Shown: positions 8,291 through 16,790 of the stretch, piece by piece
Numbering within the stretch: the stretch's first letter is position 1
How the letters are laid out: each line of letters starts with the position of its first letter
Source of the DNA: Hyphomicrobiales bacterium
Lineage (GTDB): Bacteria; Pseudomonadota; Alphaproteobacteria; Rhizobiales; Rhizobiaceae
Assembly: GCA_900465675.1 (NCBI GenBank)
Contig: UBJR01000012.1
Coordinates: 62,001 to 126,000 of the forward strand
Direction of reading: 5' to 3'
Length of the DNA stretch: 64,000 bases
Translations under genes and position numbers: made by a program
The notes under the pieces: generated by a model
Seen by the model: only the letters and a program-made list of their open reading frames with translations
Databases searched by the model: none
What the model was told of the DNA's origin: nothing

Positions 8291-8327
8291 ACATTCGTTT
8301 GACATTCGCTTCGTCTTCACTTCTAGT
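8291..8327 (+). promoter_or_regulatory. Candidate glpD-operon promoter with overlapping direct-repeat operator
   Basis: A perfect TTGACA (8299-8304) stands 17 bases before TCTAGT (8322-8327), a fair -35/-10 pair about 60 bases ahead of glpD. Two copies of ACATTCG (8291-8297 and 8302-8308) overlap the -35 box exactly 11 bases apart, on one face of the helix. The half-site resembles the TTCG-containing half-sites of DeoR-family glycerol repressors (GlpR), so repression by a GlpR encoded elsewhere is likely but not shown. Confidence 0.5.
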
Positions 8328-8387
8328 CTGCGTAGTTTCGGTTTGCCGGGGAGGGTAACCGAGACAAAAGGCACACGGGAGGGGAAT

Positions 8388-9917
8388 GTGGGCCAGGCAC
8401 TTCACGACCTATTCGTGATCGGCGGCGGTATCAACGGCTGCGGGATCGCCCGGGATGCGGCTGGACGCGGCTATTCGGTGGCGCTGGCCGAGATGAACGA
8501 CTTCGCCTCCGGCACGTCGTCGGGTGCCACCAAGCTGATCCATGGCGGTCTGCGCTATCTCGAACATTACGAATTCCGCCTGGTGCGTGAATCGCTAATG
8601 GAGCGCGAGGTGCTCTGGGCAATGGCCCCGCACATCATCTGGCCGATGCGCTTCGTGCTACCCTATCACAAGGGCGGCATCCGGCCTGCCTGGCTGATCC
8701 GTCTCGGGCTGTTCCTCTATGATCACCTCGGTGGCCGCAAGCTGCTGCCGCCGACGGCGACGCTCGACATGCGAACCGATCCGGCCGGCAAGCCGCTGAA
8801 GGCGCTGTTTACGAAAGCCTTCGAATATTCCGACGGCTGGGTCGACGACGCCCGCATGGTGGTGCTCAATGCCAGGGATGCCAGCGACCGCGGCGCGCTG
8901 ATCATGCCGCGCACGAAAGTCGTCTCCGCACGGCGCGAGAATGGCCTCTGGACCATCGAGACGGTCGATACGCTGTCGGGACGCAGTTCAACGCATCAGG
9001 CCCGCATGCTGGTCAATGCCGCCGGTCCCTGGGTCGATCATGTGATCCGCGCCGCCTTCGGCGAGAACGAGGCACGCCATGTCCGCCTCGTCCAGGGCAG
9101 CCATATCATCGTCCGGAAGAAGTTCGAGGGGCCGAAGGCCTATTTCTTCCAGAACCCCGACAACCGCATCATCTTCGCCATTCCCTATGAGAGCGACTTC
9201 ACGCTGATCGGCACCACCGACCGCGATTACACCGGCGACCCCAAGGATGTCAGAATCTCCGGCGAAGAGACCACCTATCTCTGCAACGCGGCCTCCGAGT
9301 ATTTCAAGGAGCCGGTGAAGCCCGAGGATATCGTCTGGACCTATTCGGCGGTTCGCCCGCTGTTCGACGATGGCGCCTCGAAGGCGCAGGAGGCGACCCG
9401 CGATTACGTGCTGAAGCTCGAAGGCAAGGACGGGACCGAAGTCAACAACGCACCACTGCTGAACGTCTTCGGCGGCAAGCTCACCACCTACCGGCGTCTG
9501 TCGGAACATGCGCTGGATAAGATCGGCGAGGCGATCGGCGTCAAGGGCCGTCCGTGGACGGCGAAAAGCCATATGCCCGGCGGAGATTTTCCGGTGAAGG
9601 GATATGAGGGCGAGGTTGGCAAGCTGAAGGCAGCCTATCCGTTCCTCGCCGACAGCCATGCCCGCCGGCTGACGCGACGCTATGGCACCAAGGCCAATGT
9701 GCTGCTCGGCAAGGCCGCGTCCACGGCTGATCTCGGCAGGCATTTCGGATCGGATCTCTATGAGGCCGAGGTGCGCTATCTCATGCAGAATGAATGGGCC
9801 TTCACCGCCGAGGATGTTCTCTGGCGGAGAACGAAGGCCGGATTGCACATGACGACGGAACAGATGCAGACACTGGAGGAGTACATCGCCGCCCTGCCCG
9901 CGCAAATGGCCGGATAG
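8388..9917 (+). CDS. glpD: Glycerol-3-phosphate dehydrogenase, FAD-dependent
   Basis: The product (509 residues from the chosen start) oxidises sn-glycerol 3-phosphate to dihydroxyacetone phosphate at the inner membrane and passes electrons to quinone. The FAD dinucleotide-binding motif FVIGGGINGCGIARDAAGRG is at the very N-terminus, followed by the family motif SSGATKLIHGGLRYLE, and later GTTDRDYTGDP and NVFGGKLTTYRRL. I chose GTG 8388 because GGAGGGG lies just upstream and the FAD motif then starts near residue 10; the frame is open further up to TTG 8343. It leads the glycerol-uptake genes, so uptake and first oxidation are coupled. Confidence 0.95.
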   Translation: MGQALHDLFVIGGGINGCGIARDAAGRGYSVALAEMNDFASGTSSGATKLIHGGLRYLEHYEFRLVRESLMEREVLWAMAPHIIWPMRFVLPYHKGGIRPAWLIRLGLFLYDHLGGRKLLPPTATLDMRTDPAGKPLKALFTKAFEYSDGWVDDARMVVLNARDASDRGALIMPRTKVVSARRENGLWTIETVDTLSGRSSTHQARMLVNAAGPWVDHVIRAAFGENEARHVRLVQGSHIIVRKKFEGPKAYFFQNPDNRIIFAIPYESDFTLIGTTDRDYTGDPKDVRISGEETTYLCNAASEYFKEPVKPEDIVWTYSAVRPLFDDGASKAQEATRDYVLKLEGKDGTEVNNAPLLNVFGGKLTTYRRLSEHALDKIGEAIGVKGRPWTAKSHMPGGDFPVKGYEGEVGKLKAAYPFLADSHARRLTRRYGTKANVLLGKAASTADLGRHFGSDLYEAEVRYLMQNEWAFTAEDVLWRRTKAGLHMTTEQMQTLEEYIAALPAQMAG

Positions 9918-9959
9918 AGCGGCATGTGGTCCCCGTCTTGAGGAGGCACGGGAGCCGGA

Positions 9960-11039
9960 ATGCTGGAACTGCGCAATGCCGCAAAGATGGTCGGCGGTGA
10001 GTATCACATTCACCCGACCAACCTGACTTTCGAACGGGGAACGCTGAACGTCCTGCTGGGGCCGACGCTGTCAGGCAAGACGTCGCTGATGCGCCTGATG
10101 GCCGGCCTCGACAAGCCGACCAGCGGCTCCGTCTATTTCGACGGCGCCGACGTCACCGGCATGCCGGTGCAGAAGCGCCAGGTGGCGATGGTCTACCAGC
10201 AGTTCATCAATTACCCGGCGCTCTCGGTCTATGAGAACATCGCCTCGCCGATGCGCATTGCAGGTCACGACGCCAAGACCATCGACGCCGAGGTGCGCAA
10301 GGCGGCCGAGCTGATGAAGCTGACGCCGTATCTCGATCGCACGCCGCTCAATCTCTCCGGTGGCCAGCAGCAGCGCACGGCCCTTGCCCGAGCCCTCGTC
10401 AAGAACGCCAGCCTGGTGCTGCTCGACGAGCCGCTCGCCAACCTGGACTACAAGCTGCGCGAAGAACTGCGCGAGGAACTGCCGCGCATCTTCGCCGCCT
10501 CGGGCGCGATCTTCGTCTATGCTACGACGGAGCCCTCGGAAGCGCTGCTTCTCGGCGGCAACACGGTTACCCTCAGCGAAGGCCGCGTCACTCAGTTCGG
10601 CAAGACGATCGAGGTCTATCGCCGCCCAGCCGATCTGATCACCGCCAAGACCTTCGCCGACCCGCCGCTGAACTTCATCGAGGTGACCAAGCGCGCAGCA
10701 AGCTTCCAGCATGCAAGCGGTGCGGAGATACCCGTGCCCCGGCATCTCGCCGGCATGGCGGATGGCGTCGTGACCATCGCCTTCCACCCTCACCATCTGG
10801 CGCTTTCGCAGCAGACCGGCGCCTCGCCGAAGCTTTCGGCACGCACGCTGATATCTGAGATCACCGGGTCGGAGAGCTTCGTCCATCTGGATTTCAACGG
10901 CGTGCGCTGGGTGATGCTGGCGCATGGCATTCACGACATCGACCCGGACACTGAGGTCGCTGTCTTCCTCGATACCCGCCATCTGATGGCCTTCGGGCCG
11001 GGTGGACGAGCGATCGCAACCGGCAACCACGCGGCTTAG
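9960..11039 (+). CDS. glpS: Glycerol ABC importer ATPase, subunit GlpS
   Basis: This 359-residue ABC ATPase has Walker A GPTLSGKT (34-41), an intact signature LSGGQ (132-136), Walker B LVLLDEP (152-158) and a C-terminal TOBE-like regulatory domain. The switch (H-loop) histidine is missing: the usual Y-V-T-H-D segment reads Y-A-T-T-E (187-191), with threonine at 190. It pairs with the next gene product, which has the histidine but a damaged signature, so the importer should have one normal and one degenerate ATP site. It lies 42 bases after glpD and 9 bases before glpT in the order known from R. leguminosarum. Confidence 0.92.
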   Translation: MLELRNAAKMVGGEYHIHPTNLTFERGTLNVLLGPTLSGKTSLMRLMAGLDKPTSGSVYFDGADVTGMPVQKRQVAMVYQQFINYPALSVYENIASPMRIAGHDAKTIDAEVRKAAELMKLTPYLDRTPLNLSGGQQQRTALARALVKNASLVLLDEPLANLDYKLREELREELPRIFAASGAIFVYATTEPSEALLLGGNTVTLSEGRVTQFGKTIEVYRRPADLITAKTFADPPLNFIEVTKRAASFQHASGAEIPVPRHLAGMADGVVTIAFHPHHLALSQQTGASPKLSARTLISEITGSESFVHLDFNGVRWVMLAHGIHDIDPDTEVAVFLDTRHLMAFGPGGRAIATGNHAA

Positions 11040-11048
11040 GAGGCTCAC

Positions 11049-12119
11049 ATGGCACGCATCACGCTCGACCATATCCGCCACGCCTACGGGCCGGATCCGA
11101 AATCCGACAAGGATTACGCCCTGAAGGAAGTCGATCACGAATGGACCGATGGCGGCGCCTATGCGCTGCTCGGCCCTTCCGGCTGTGGAAAGACCACGCT
11201 TCTCAACATCATATCCGGGCTTCTTCAGCCATCGCATGGACGCATCCTGTTCGACGGCAAGGATGTCACCAACCTGTCGACGCAAGCGCGAAACATCGCC
11301 CAGGTATTCCAGTTCCCGGTCATCTACGACACGATGACCGTCTACGACAATCTGGCCTTCCCGCTACGCAACCGCGGCGTCGCCGAGCCCGAAGTCGACA
11401 GGCGCGTCCGCGAAATCCTCGAGATGATCGATCTCTCGGACTGGGCGAAGCGCAAGGCGCAGCGTCTGACCGCCGACCAGAAGCAGAAGATCTCGCTCGG
11501 CCGCGGCCTCGTTCGCAACGACGTCAACGCCATCCTGTTCGACGAACCGCTGACCGTCATCGATCCGCATATGAAATGGGTGCTGCGCTCGCAGCTGAAA
11601 CGGCTGCACAAGCAGTTCGGCTTCACCATGGTCTATGTCACCCACGACCAGACCGAGGCGCTGACCTTCGCGGAAAAAGTCGTCGTCATGTATGAGGGCG
11701 AGATCGTCCAGATCGGCACGCCGGCCGAACTGTTCGAACGGCCGAGCCACACCTTTGTCGGCTATTTCATCGGCTCGCCGGGCATGAACGTCATGCCGGC
11801 CAAAGTTTCCGGAAACGCGGTCAGCGTCGGCGAACAGACCATCAATCTCGACTACGCGCCACGCACTGACGGGGCATCGAAGGTGGAGCTCGGCATCCGC
11901 CCCGAATTCGTCAGGCTCGGCCGCGAGGGCATGCCGGTCACGATCTCGAAGGTCGAGGATATCGGCCGTCAGAAGATCGTCCGCGCCCGCTTCGCCGGGC
12001 AGCCGCTGGCGATCGTCGTGCCCGAAGATGGGGAAATTCCGGAGGATGCCCGGGTCAATTTCGATCCCGCGGCCATCAGCATCTACGCCAATTCCTGGCG
12101 CGTCGGCAGGGAGGCCTGA
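11049..12119 (+). CDS. glpT: Glycerol ABC importer ATPase, subunit GlpT
   Basis: This 356-residue ABC ATPase has Walker A GPSGCGKT (42-49), Walker B AILFDEP with the catalytic glutamate E166, an intact H-loop YVTHDQTEA (H199) and a TOBE-like C-terminus. The ABC signature is degenerate: LTADQ (140-144) in place of LSGGQ, and the D-loop is VIDP. It therefore complements GlpS, whose signature is intact but whose H-loop histidine is lost. This gene name follows the rhizobial operon and is not the E. coli glycerol-3-phosphate antiporter GlpT. It sits 3 bases before glpP. Confidence 0.92.
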   Translation: MARITLDHIRHAYGPDPKSDKDYALKEVDHEWTDGGAYALLGPSGCGKTTLLNIISGLLQPSHGRILFDGKDVTNLSTQARNIAQVFQFPVIYDTMTVYDNLAFPLRNRGVAEPEVDRRVREILEMIDLSDWAKRKAQRLTADQKQKISLGRGLVRNDVNAILFDEPLTVIDPHMKWVLRSQLKRLHKQFGFTMVYVTHDQTEALTFAEKVVVMYEGEIVQIGTPAELFERPSHTFVGYFIGSPGMNVMPAKVSGNAVSVGEQTINLDYAPRTDGASKVELGIRPEFVRLGREGMPVTISKVEDIGRQKIVRARFAGQPLAIVVPEDGEIPEDARVNFDPAAISIYANSWRVGREA

Positions 12120-12122
12120 TCC

Positions 12123-12989
<867 letters not shown>

Positions 12990-13003
12990 GAAAGGAGAGG
13001 ACC

Positions 13004-13831
13004 ATGGCTCAGACAATGAAATACAAGCCCGCCGGAAACTTCTCCTGGGTGGTTTCGACGCTCTATATCGTCTTCCTGCTCCTGCCGATCTACTGGCTGG
13101 TCAACATGAGCTTCAAGGAGAACTCGGAAATCACCGGGGCCTTCTCGCTCTGGCCGCAGAATCCGACGCTCGCCAACTACGCGGTGATTTTCACCGATCC
13201 GTCCTGGTATAACGGCTACATCAACTCGATCATCTATGTGGCCATGAATACGGTGATTTCGGTTCTGGCGGCCCTGCCTGCGGCCTATGCGTTTTCGCGC
13301 TACCGGTTCCTCGGCGACAAGCACCTGTTCTTCTGGCTCTTGACCAACCGCATGGCACCGCCCGCAGTTTTTGCCCTGCCCTTCTTCCAGCTCTATTCGG
13401 CCTTCGGGCTGATCGACACCCATATCGCCGTGGCGCTGGCGCATTGCCTGTTCAACGTGCCACTGGCGGTCTGGATCCTTGAAGGCTTCATGTCCGGCGT
13501 GCCGAAGGAAATCGACGAGACGGCCTATATCGACGGCTATTCCTTCCCCCGCTTCTTCGTGAAGATCTTCATGCCGCTGATCGCCAGCGGCGTCGGGGTC
13601 GCGGCCTTCTTCTGCTTCATGTTCTCGTGGGTGGAGCTGCTGCTCGCCCGCACGCTGACCACAACCGCGGCAAAGCCGATCTCGGCGATCATGACGCGAA
13701 CGGTCTCGGCGGCCGGCATGGACTGGGGTGTGCTTGCGGCGGCCGGGGTGCTGACCATCGTGCCCGGCGCACTCGTCATCTATTTCGTTCGAAACTACAT
13801 CGCAAAGGGCTTTGCCCTGGGCCGCGTCTGA
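13004..13831 (+). CDS. glpQ: Glycerol ABC importer permease, subunit GlpQ
   Basis: The 275-residue protein is a MalG-like permease with six predicted helices; the first is FSWVVSTLYIVFLLLPIYWL. The EAA docking loop reads KEIDETAYIDGYSFPRFFVK. The ATG at 13004 follows AAAGGAGAGG, so I prefer it to the upstream open frame that overlaps glpP. In this operon the name refers to the permease and not to a glycerophosphodiesterase. Confidence 0.92.
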   Translation: MAQTMKYKPAGNFSWVVSTLYIVFLLLPIYWLVNMSFKENSEITGAFSLWPQNPTLANYAVIFTDPSWYNGYINSIIYVAMNTVISVLAALPAAYAFSRYRFLGDKHLFFWLLTNRMAPPAVFALPFFQLYSAFGLIDTHIAVALAHCLFNVPLAVWILEGFMSGVPKEIDETAYIDGYSFPRFFVKIFMPLIASGVGVAAFFCFMFSWVELLLARTLTTTAAKPISAIMTRTVSAAGMDWGVLAAAGVLTIVPGALVIYFVRNYIAKGFALGRV

Positions 13832-13844
13832 GGAGGAGACGGAA

Positions 13845-14126
13845 ATGAGCTTTTCCTGGATGGCCTGGACACTGCCGACGGCGCTGTTCTTCCTGACGAT
13901 CCTCGTGCTGCTCGCAGGCATGAGCGTCTGGGAATATTTCGTGCCGGGGGGCTCTCCGCGCACCGGCCTGCTGCGCTTCGAGACCACGCGCGGCGACCGT
14001 CTCTTCATCTCGCTGCTGGGGGCAGCGTTCATTCATCTCGCATGGCTGGGCCTTGTCGGACCCGGCCTGTGGTGGGCTCTTGGCATCTCCGTGATCTACG
14101 CGATCGGCGTGTTCCGTTACGTGTGA
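13845..14126 (+). CDS. glpU: Small membrane component of the glycerol importer, GlpU (DUF2160-like)
   Basis: The 93-residue protein has three hydrophobic stretches (TLPTALFFLTILVLLAGMSV, LGAAFIHLAWLGLVGPGLWW, ALGISVIYAIGVFRYV) and a conserved-looking loop EYFVPGGSPRTGLLRFETTR. Start ATG 13845 is preceded by GAGGAGGAG. It has no counterpart in ordinary carbohydrate ABC importers; its fixed place between permease and binding-protein genes marks it as an accessory subunit of the glycerol system. Its exact job is unknown. Confidence 0.85.
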   Translation: MSFSWMAWTLPTALFFLTILVLLAGMSVWEYFVPGGSPRTGLLRFETTRGDRLFISLLGAAFIHLAWLGLVGPGLWWALGISVIYAIGVFRYV

Positions 14127-14205
14127 TGCCAAGTTTAGACAGATGGCCGGGGGTACTGGCCGCCTGAAACGTGAAGACTGCAATCGCTAACCCTGGGAGG
14201 ATATT

Positions 14206-15930
14206 ATGCGACGGCATCTATTTGCGACGACAGCAGGCATTTTGCTGGCAATGACAGGCTCTGCCTATGCCGGGATGGACGAGGCGAAAGCCTTTCTCGA
14301 CAAGGAAATCGGCGATCTCTCGTCGCTTCCGCGCGCCGACCAAGAAAAGGAAATGCAGTGGTTCATCGATGCGGGCAAGCCTTTTGCCGGCATGGACATC
14401 AAGGTCGTTTCCGAAACGCTGACGACCCACGAATATGAATCGAAGGTCCTGGCGCCCGCCTTCACGGCAATCACCGGCATCAAGATCACCCACGACCTGA
14501 TCGGCGAAGGCGACGTCGTCGAAAAGCTGCAGACGCAGATGCAGTCGGGCGAGAACATCTACGACGCCTATGTCAACGACTCGGACCTGATCGGCACCCA
14601 TTGGCGCTACCAGCAGGCCCGTTCGCTCACCGACTGGATGGCCAACGAAGGCAAGGACGTTACCAATCCCGGCCTCGACATCGACGACTTTATCGGCACC
14701 AAGTTCACGACTGCGCCCGACAAGAAGCTCTATCAGCTTCCCGACCAGCAGTTCGCGAACCTCTACTGGTTCCGCTACGACTGGTTCAACGACGAGAAGA
14801 ACAAGGCCGACTTCAAGGCGAAGTACGGCTACGATCTCGGCGTTCCGGTCAACTGGTCAGCCTATGAGGACATCGCCGAATTCTTCACCGGCCGCGACAT
14901 CGGCGGCAAGAAGGTCTTCGGCCATATGGACTACGGCAAGAAGGACCCGTCGCTCGGATGGCGCTTCACCGATGCCTGGCTGTCGATGGCCGGCAATGGT
15001 GACAAGGGCCTGCCGAACGGTCTTCCTGTCGACGAATGGGGCATCAAGGTCGACGAGAATTCACGTCCTGTCGGTTCGTGCGTTGCCCGTGGCGGCGACA
15101 CGAACGGCCCGGCTGCCGTCTATTCGATCCAGAAATATCTGGATTGGCTGAAGGCCTATGCACCGCCGGCAGCACAGGGCATGAACTTCTCCGAATCCGG
15201 CCCCGTGCCGGCGCAGGGCGAAGTAGCTCAGCAGATCTTCTGGTATACGGCTTTCACGGCTGACGCCGTCAAGCCAGGCCTGCCTGTCGTCAACGAGGAC
15301 GGCACGCCGAAATGGCGCATGGCGCCTTCACCGCATGGCGTCTACTGGAAGGACGGCATGAAGCTCGGCTATCAGGATGTCGGTTCCTGGACGCTGATGA
15401 AATCGACCCCCGATGACCGCGCCAAGGCCGCATGGCTCTACGCGCAGTTCGTGACGTCGAAGACCGTGGACGTGAAGAAGAGCCATGTCGGCCTCACCTT
15501 CATCCGCGAGTCGACCATTCGCGACAAGAGCTTCACGGAGCGCGCTCCGAAGCTCGGCGGCCTGATCGAGTTCTACCGCTCGCCGGCCCGCGTTCAGTGG
15601 TCTCCGACCGGCACCAACGTTCCCGATTATCCGAAGCTGGCACAGCTTTGGTGGCAGGCCGTGGGTGACGCTTCTTCCGGCGCCAAGACCGCGCAGGAAG
15701 CCATGGACTCGCTTTGCTCCGAGCAGGAAAAGGTGCTCCAACGCCTCGAACGCGCCAAGGTGCAGGGTGATATCGGTCCGAAGCTCGCCGAAGAGCATGA
15801 TCTTGAGTATTGGAACAAGGATGCCGTCGCCAAGGGCAACCTCGCTCCGCAGTTGAAGATCGAGAACGAGAAGGAAAAGCCGGTGACGGTCAATTACGAC
15901 GAGCTGGTCAAGAGCTGGCAGTCCAACTGA
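14206..15930 (+). CDS. glpV: Glycerol ABC importer substrate-binding protein, GlpV
   Basis: The 574-residue protein starts with a clear Sec signal peptide (MRRHLFATTAGILLAMTGSA ending AYA, cleavage before GMDEA) and belongs to the large family-1 extracellular binding proteins. It would capture glycerol in the periplasm and deliver it to GlpP/GlpQ. It is preceded by GGGAGG and is last in the operon, followed by a hairpin terminator at 15944-15976. The size is larger than usual sugar-binding proteins but normal for this glycerol-type group. Confidence 0.93.
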   Translation: MRRHLFATTAGILLAMTGSAYAGMDEAKAFLDKEIGDLSSLPRADQEKEMQWFIDAGKPFAGMDIKVVSETLTTHEYESKVLAPAFTAITGIKITHDLIGEGDVVEKLQTQMQSGENIYDAYVNDSDLIGTHWRYQQARSLTDWMANEGKDVTNPGLDIDDFIGTKFTTAPDKKLYQLPDQQFANLYWFRYDWFNDEKNKADFKAKYGYDLGVPVNWSAYEDIAEFFTGRDIGGKKVFGHMDYGKKDPSLGWRFTDAWLSMAGNGDKGLPNGLPVDEWGIKVDENSRPVGSCVARGGDTNGPAAVYSIQKYLDWLKAYAPPAAQGMNFSESGPVPAQGEVAQQIFWYTAFTADAVKPGLPVVNEDGTPKWRMAPSPHGVYWKDGMKLGYQDVGSWTLMKSTPDDRAKAAWLYAQFVTSKTVDVKKSHVGLTFIRESTIRDKSFTERAPKLGGLIEFYRSPARVQWSPTGTNVPDYPKLAQLWWQAVGDASSGAKTAQEAMDSLCSEQEKVLQRLERAKVQGDIGPKLAEEHDLEYWNKDAVAKGNLAPQLKIENEKEKPVTVNYDELVKSWQSN

Positions 15931-15943
15931 TCATGACCAAAGG

Positions 15944-15976
15944 CAGGCCGGGAGATACGAGTATCCCGGCCTGTTT
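15944..15976. terminator. Bidirectional terminator between glpV and the GntR-family gene
   Basis: CAGGCCGGGA (15944-15953) pairs perfectly with TCCCGGCCTG (15964-15973), loop 10 bases, followed by TTT. A CCAAA upstream gives a short T-run on the opposite strand, so it can end both convergent transcripts. Confidence 0.7.
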
Positions 15977-15979
15977 GAT

Positions 15980-16615
15980 TCAGCGCTGCAGGATATGCTG
16001 GCGGACCAGCGCCTTCAGGCTTTCGACATCCCCGGCCGCAATCGCATCGATCATCTGATGATGCTCGCGGCCGGATTGTTCGACACGGGCGCGGGTGCGC
16101 CATTGCGAGACCGGCGCCGAGGAGGTCCTCTGGCGGATTTCGGTAATGAGGTCGACAAGTTCGAGATTGCCGCCGAGCGTCAGCAGCTGGCGATGGAAGG
16201 CCAGATTGGCTTCGTAGAGCTCCAGCATCGTTCCATTCAGCACCATCAGGTCGAAATGATCGGCAAGCTTCCGAAGCTTGGCGATCTCGTCTGCCGCAGC
16301 ATTTGAAACGATCGTTGCCGCGATCGCGGTTTCGAGAATGATGCGGATTTCGCTGACTTCCTGGGCGCGGCGGCCATCCGGCTCATAAACGTGGTAGCCG
16401 CGGTTCGGAACGTGCTCGACAAGGCGCTTCTGTGCCAGGCGGTCCAGCGCACGGCGCACTTCGGGGCGCGTGCATTTGTAGCGGCGCTCGAGATCGATCT
16501 GCTTCAGCCACGTCCCGGGCAAAAGCACGCCGGCGAGAATGTCCTGCAGGATGAAGTCCGTGACGTCGCGTGCTTCTGCCGCTTCCGGCCCCTCTTCCAT
16601 CACGACGTCTGCCAT
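15980..16615 (-). CDS. GntR-family (FCD domain) transcriptional regulator
   Basis: The 211-residue protein has a GntR-type winged helix at residues about 18-75 (TWLKQIDLERRYKCTRPEVR, then ALDRLAQKRLVEHVPNRGYH) and an all-helical FCD effector domain with the family metal-ligand pattern (EANLAFHRQL, later GREHHQMIDAI). ATG 16615 was chosen because AGGGGA lies 6 bases ahead; the frame is open upstream to GTG 16648. It is divergent from the AbgB-like amidohydrolase gene and most likely controls that operon through the palindrome at 16740-16755. Confidence 0.9.
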   Translation of the reverse strand: MADVVMEEGPEAAEARDVTDFILQDILAGVLLPGTWLKQIDLERRYKCTRPEVRRALDRLAQKRLVEHVPNRGYHVYEPDGRRAQEVSEIRIILETAIAATIVSNAAADEIAKLRKLADHFDLMVLNGTMLELYEANLAFHRQLLTLGGNLELVDLITEIRQRTSSAPVSQWRTRARVEQSGREHHQMIDAIAAGDVESLKALVRQHILQR

Positions 16616-16690
16616 TCGCAATCCCCTGTTTTGCATCATCGATAGCACGCCTGTTCCAAATTCTGTAGGCGTGGCAACCGCTTGAGTTTG

Positions 16691-16759
16691 TCCAAAATTT
16701 ATTCATGCACATGGATTGCGCAAAGAATTTTTGTAACCTAAATTGGCGCCAATTTTGGA
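16691..16759. promoter_or_regulatory. Operator-like dyads between the GntR gene and the amidohydrolase operon
   Basis: A perfect 16-base palindrome, AAATTGGCGCCAATTT, sits at 16740-16755. A second, wider dyad pairs TCCAAAATT (16691-16699) with AATTTTGGA (16751-16759). Both lie in the gap between the divergent genes and are AT-rich relative to their surroundings, so they are good candidates for the sites of the GntR-family regulator and for its autoregulation. Confidence 0.5.
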
Positions 16760-16790
16760 TACTATGCGAAACGAAGCCGTTTTGAAAGTC

